A stretch of DNA of 64,000 nucleotides from Flavobacterium sp. 9. GTDB lineage: Bacteria > Bacteroidota > Bacteroidia > Flavobacteriales > Flavobacteriaceae. The notes under the pieces were generated by a model that was not told the DNA's origin, made no database searches, and saw only the letters and a program-made list of their open reading frames with translations. Every line of letters starts with the position of its first letter. Position 1 is the stretch's first letter. Shown here piece after piece: positions 61,656-64,000 of this stretch. The DNA lies in contig NZ_PEEU01000001.1 in the NCBI RefSeq assembly GCF_002754195.1, positions 3,162,001 to 3,226,000 of the forward strand, read 5' to 3'. Position numbers and translations under genes: made by a program.

Positions 61656-62675
61656 ATGTATAAGAAAATATATATATTACCCCTGTTTTTATTATTATTG
61701 GGGTCGTGCAAAAAATCAGATACCCTTACTACAACAACAGACCCAAAAGACAGTACTACTGCAGTTGCAACAAGCGGAGAACCGTTGCCAAGCTGGAATG
61801 ATGGAGCTTTAAAGAAAGAGATCATTGCTTATGTTACAAAAGTCACTAAAGAAGGAACTCCTGATTTTATTCCGGTTGAAGACAGAATTGCGACTTTTGA
61901 TAATGACGGAACACTCTGGGCAGAAAAACCATATGTTCAGGAATTATTTGCTTTTTACAGAGTTAAAAAACTAGTTACAGCAAATCCGGCTTTAGCTCAA
62001 AAACAACCTTTTAAAGCGGTAGTCGAAAAAGATAAAACCTATTTTGAAAAAGGAGGAGATAAAGCTTTAATCGAATTGGTTGCTGCAACGCATACTGGTT
62101 TAACTGAGGATGAGTTCGAAGCTGATGCAAAAGAGTTTTTTGCAGGCGCTCAATATCCGGGCAAAAATGTTCCTTTAAAACAAATTAGATATCAGCCACA
62201 ATTAGAGTTATTGAATTATTTACGTGCAAACGGTTTCAAAACTTTTATTGTTACTGGCGGAACAGTAGAATTGGTTCGTGCCATTTCGCAGGATTTTTAT
62301 GGTATTCCAAAAGATCAGGTTGTGGGTACATCTTTCAAATATACATTTGATGATGCAGCTAATAGTATAAAAAGAGAACCAGCTTTGGATCATTTTAATG
62401 ATAAAGAAGGAAAACCTGTTGGTATACAGTTGCATATAGGTCAAAGACCTGTTTTTGCTTGCGGGAACGAAGGCGGAGCTGGTGATCTTGCCATGCTAAG
62501 ATATTCTCAGGGAAACAAATATCCTTCGTTTCAAATGATTGTCAATCACAATGACTCTATTAGAGAATATAGCTATCAGGAAAAAGACAATTTATCCTTG
62601 AATACCGCTGCTAAATACAAGTATCATATAATCAGTATGAAAGACGACTGGAAAAAGATTTTCCCAGATAAATAA
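61656..62675 (+). CDS. HAD-family phosphatase, lipoprotein
   Basis: A 339-residue lipoprotein (lipobox LLGSC, Cys18) with a HAD-like core. Motif I is TFDNDGTLW with D82 and D84; motif II is FIVTGGTVELVRA; a late acidic motif is CGNEGGAGDLAML. It would remove phosphate from a small periplasmic substrate. It follows the sulfatase by 74 bp with a hairpin between them, and precedes a truncated outer-membrane protein gene. Grouping of sulfatase, HAD phosphatase and porin-like protein suggests scavenging of phosphate or sulfate esters. The substrate is unknown. Confidence 0.82.
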   Translation: MYKKIYILPLFLLLLGSCKKSDTLTTTTDPKDSTTAVATSGEPLPSWNDGALKKEIIAYVTKVTKEGTPDFIPVEDRIATFDNDGTLWAEKPYVQELFAFYRVKKLVTANPALAQKQPFKAVVEKDKTYFEKGGDKALIELVAATHTGLTEDEFEADAKEFFAGAQYPGKNVPLKQIRYQPQLELLNYLRANGFKTFIVTGGTVELVRAISQDFYGIPKDQVVGTSFKYTFDDAANSIKREPALDHFNDKEGKPVGIQLHIGQRPVFACGNEGGAGDLAMLRYSQGNKYPSFQMIVNHNDSIREYSYQEKDNLSLNTAAKYKYHIISMKDDWKKIFPDK

Positions 62676-62913
62676 TTAGGAACTAATCAGAATTAAAAGG
62701 GAACAACTTTTACAAGTTGAAGGTTGTTTCGTTTTAATTTTAAAACTGGTTAAAAAAGAATTCAAATGAGAAGAGCACCAATTCTGAGAATTTCAGTACC
62801 TCTTTAAAAGAAAGAAAATATTTACTTTTTGTTTTTCGCAGTCATTAAAGTAGTATTTTTATCGTTAAAATAATTTTATCTTTTTTGGAGATAAAATTTT
62901 AAAATAAAATATT

Positions 62914-63480
62914 ATGAAAAATACAAGATTTTATGTTGTTCCAAGGTTGTTGTTTAGTACAGCTTTTTTTCTTTTAAATTTTGCAGTTTTTGCTCAGGAA
63001 GCAGCTCCAAAACCAGGATCAAGCGCTCAGGAATTAGCAGATAAACTAGCAAATCCGGTAGCAAGTTTGATAAGTGTACCCTTGCAAAATAATCTTACTT
63101 ATGGTATTGGGCCTTATAATGGATCGAAATACACTATAAACATACAACCCGTAATTCCGTTTAAATTAACCGATAATCTAAATCTAATTACGCGTTATAT
63201 TCTACCAGTTGTTGATCAACGAGATATTACAGGCGAAAACACCAATCAGTTTGGGTTAAGTGATGCAACCGTAACAGCTTTTTTTGCACCTAAAACTAAA
63301 GGAATTATTTTAGGATTTGGACCGGCATTTTTGGTACCAACCGCTACCGATAAACTTTTAGGGACAGAGAAATTTGGAGTTGGACCAAGTGCTTTAGTGA
63401 TGCATCAGGGAAAAGGGCTTTCAGTAGGTTTTATTGCCAATCAAATTTGGTCTGGAGTTGCTACATTTACTGGGACATAA
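62914..63480 (+). pseudogene. Outer-membrane transporter-like protein, 3' end lost to an IS
   Basis: 188 codons with a signal peptide (near VFAQ). The mature part reads like a beta-barrel or neuromedin-U-type outer-membrane protein (NPVASLISVPLQNNLTYGIGPYNG; DNLNLITRYILPVVDQ; GLSDATVTAFFAP). Homologues are remembered as longer, continuing after the ANQIWS segment. Here the frame leaves that segment and stops after nine residues (GVATFTGT), which appear to be read from the IS left end. The gene is therefore most likely inactivated by insertion. The 238-bp gap before it shows only a weak stem near 62700-62740. Confidence 0.75.
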
Positions 63481-63520
63481 ATTTTAAGACTGTTTAAATA
63501 AAAATAAATATCTTAGAATT

Positions 63521-63823
63521 ATGAAAAAACGAGTTTACAGTGCTGAGTTTAAATCATCAGCAGTACGATTAAGTTACGAGCGAGAAAACATCAAAGAATT
63601 AGCAGATGAACTAGGCGTCCAGGTAGAGCGTATTTATAAATGGAGGTCTTCTCAAAAAACATTTACTAATCTACAACCAATTATTTCTAAAAAGACAGAG
63701 ATAGATTCTTTAGAAGTAAAACAATTACGAAAAGCCCTTAAAGAAAAAGAATTAGAGCTTGAGATATTAAAAAAGGCCGTTCACATCTTTTCCAAGAGCG
63801 ATGGGAAATCTACCAATTTATAG
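63521..63823 (+). CDS. IS3-family transposase OrfA
   Basis: A 100-residue protein with an HTH_Tnp_1 domain (RVYSAEFKSSAVRLSYERENIKELADELGVQVERIYKWRS) and a leucine-zipper-like helix (EVKQLRKALKEKELELEILKKAV). It binds the IS ends and, after -1 frameshifting, supplies the DNA-binding half of the OrfAB transposase. A slippery A-AAA-AAG heptamer lies at 63769-63775 in the correct phase. Confidence 0.93.
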   Translation: MKKRVYSAEFKSSAVRLSYERENIKELADELGVQVERIYKWRSSQKTFTNLQPIISKKTEIDSLEVKQLRKALKEKELELEILKKAVHIFSKSDGKSTNL

Positions 63824-64000
63824 TCAGCTATAAACATTTATATCCTATTGAAAAGATGTGCAGCGTTTTAAAAGTAAGCCGAAGTAGTTATTATAGATGG
63901 TTCAGTGGCGGTCCTTCTAATAGATTTATAGAAAATAGTCTATTTACAGATTTAATAAAAGAAGTTTTTGATCTAAGCAGTCAAACTTACGGAAGTCCCA
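63775..64000 (+). CDS. IS3-family transposase OrfB (partial, -1 frame)
   Basis: After the slippery site the -1 frame stays open to the window edge and reads FQERWEIYQFIVSYKHL, then KMCSVLKVSRSSYYRWFSGG and EVFDLSSQTYGSP. This is the HTH_21-type start of IS3 OrfB proteins. The DDE catalytic core lies beyond position 64000. It is expressed as an OrfAB fusion by frameshifting. Confidence 0.88.

Larger units (their letters stand above)
63453..64000 (+). mobile_element. IS3-family insertion sequence, left part
   Basis: Begins at about 63453 with TGGAGTTGC, where the interrupted outer-membrane gene loses similarity. It contains orfA and the start of orfB in the -1 frame and continues past the window edge. 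The exact left end and target duplication cannot be fixed without the right end. Confidence 0.85.

Overview
The window looks like a chromosomal segment of a Flavobacterium or close relative (Bacteroidota). Evidence: AT-rich DNA, SusC/SusD pairs, Bacteroidota-type promoters (TTG, about 20 nt, TAnnTTTG), flavobacterial housekeeping genes (L25/Ctc, IPExxxVDY protein, long PurF-like enzyme), and an ammonia-lyase very like the tyrosine ammonia-lyase of F. johnsoniae.

Layout. 0-4.8 kb: WG-repeat protein, tyrosine ammonia-lyase, a flavin halogenase/hydroxylase-like enzyme (probably the edge of a flexirubin/aryl-polyene pigment locus) and a small XRE regulator. 5-11.5 kb: an SGLT-type Na+/sugar symporter, galT-galK-galM on the minus strand, and a divergent GntR/LacI-type regulator. 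12-15.8 kb: transketolase, transaldolase and a Nudix-fold AraR regulator. 16.3-37.5 kb: one long plus-strand arabinan utilisation locus, with SusC, SusD, GH43, GH51, GH43, GH43, GH43, GH127, GH51, then araB-araD-araA and a lipoprotein aldose epimerase. The logic is outer-membrane capture of arabinan, endo- and exo-cleavage to L-arabinose, import (possibly by the SGLT symporter), conversion to xylulose 5-phosphate by AraA/B/D, and entry into the pentose phosphate pathway through transketolase and transaldolase. Five matching inverted repeats (AARTGT-N7-ACAYTT) lie before the symporter, tkt, araR, susC and araB. They look like operators of one AraR regulon.

37.1-40 kb: a DUF262/DUF1524 (GmrSD-like) gene sits between two 413-bp copies of the galM 3' end, as after Campbell-type integration. 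40-59.5 kb is mostly housekeeping: alpha/beta hydrolase, OsmC, acyltransferase, AHSA1 protein, tRNA-Leu, prs, rplY, pth, sodA, a PurF-like amidotransferase with a PfkB kinase, an ECF sigma factor with a membrane partner, rnhA, purN, acpP, fabF, rnc, pyk. Between sodA and the PurF-like gene lie two 72-74-nt repeated units, each with a promoter-like start, a conserved stem and an intrinsic terminator: candidate tandem small RNAs. 59.5-64 kb: twin 22-bp palindromes, a periplasmic sulfatase, a HAD phosphatase and an outer-membrane protein gene cut short by an IS3-family element that runs off the right edge.

No CRISPR array, rRNA or prophage was seen. Intergenic regions carry several families of short palindromic or direct repeats.
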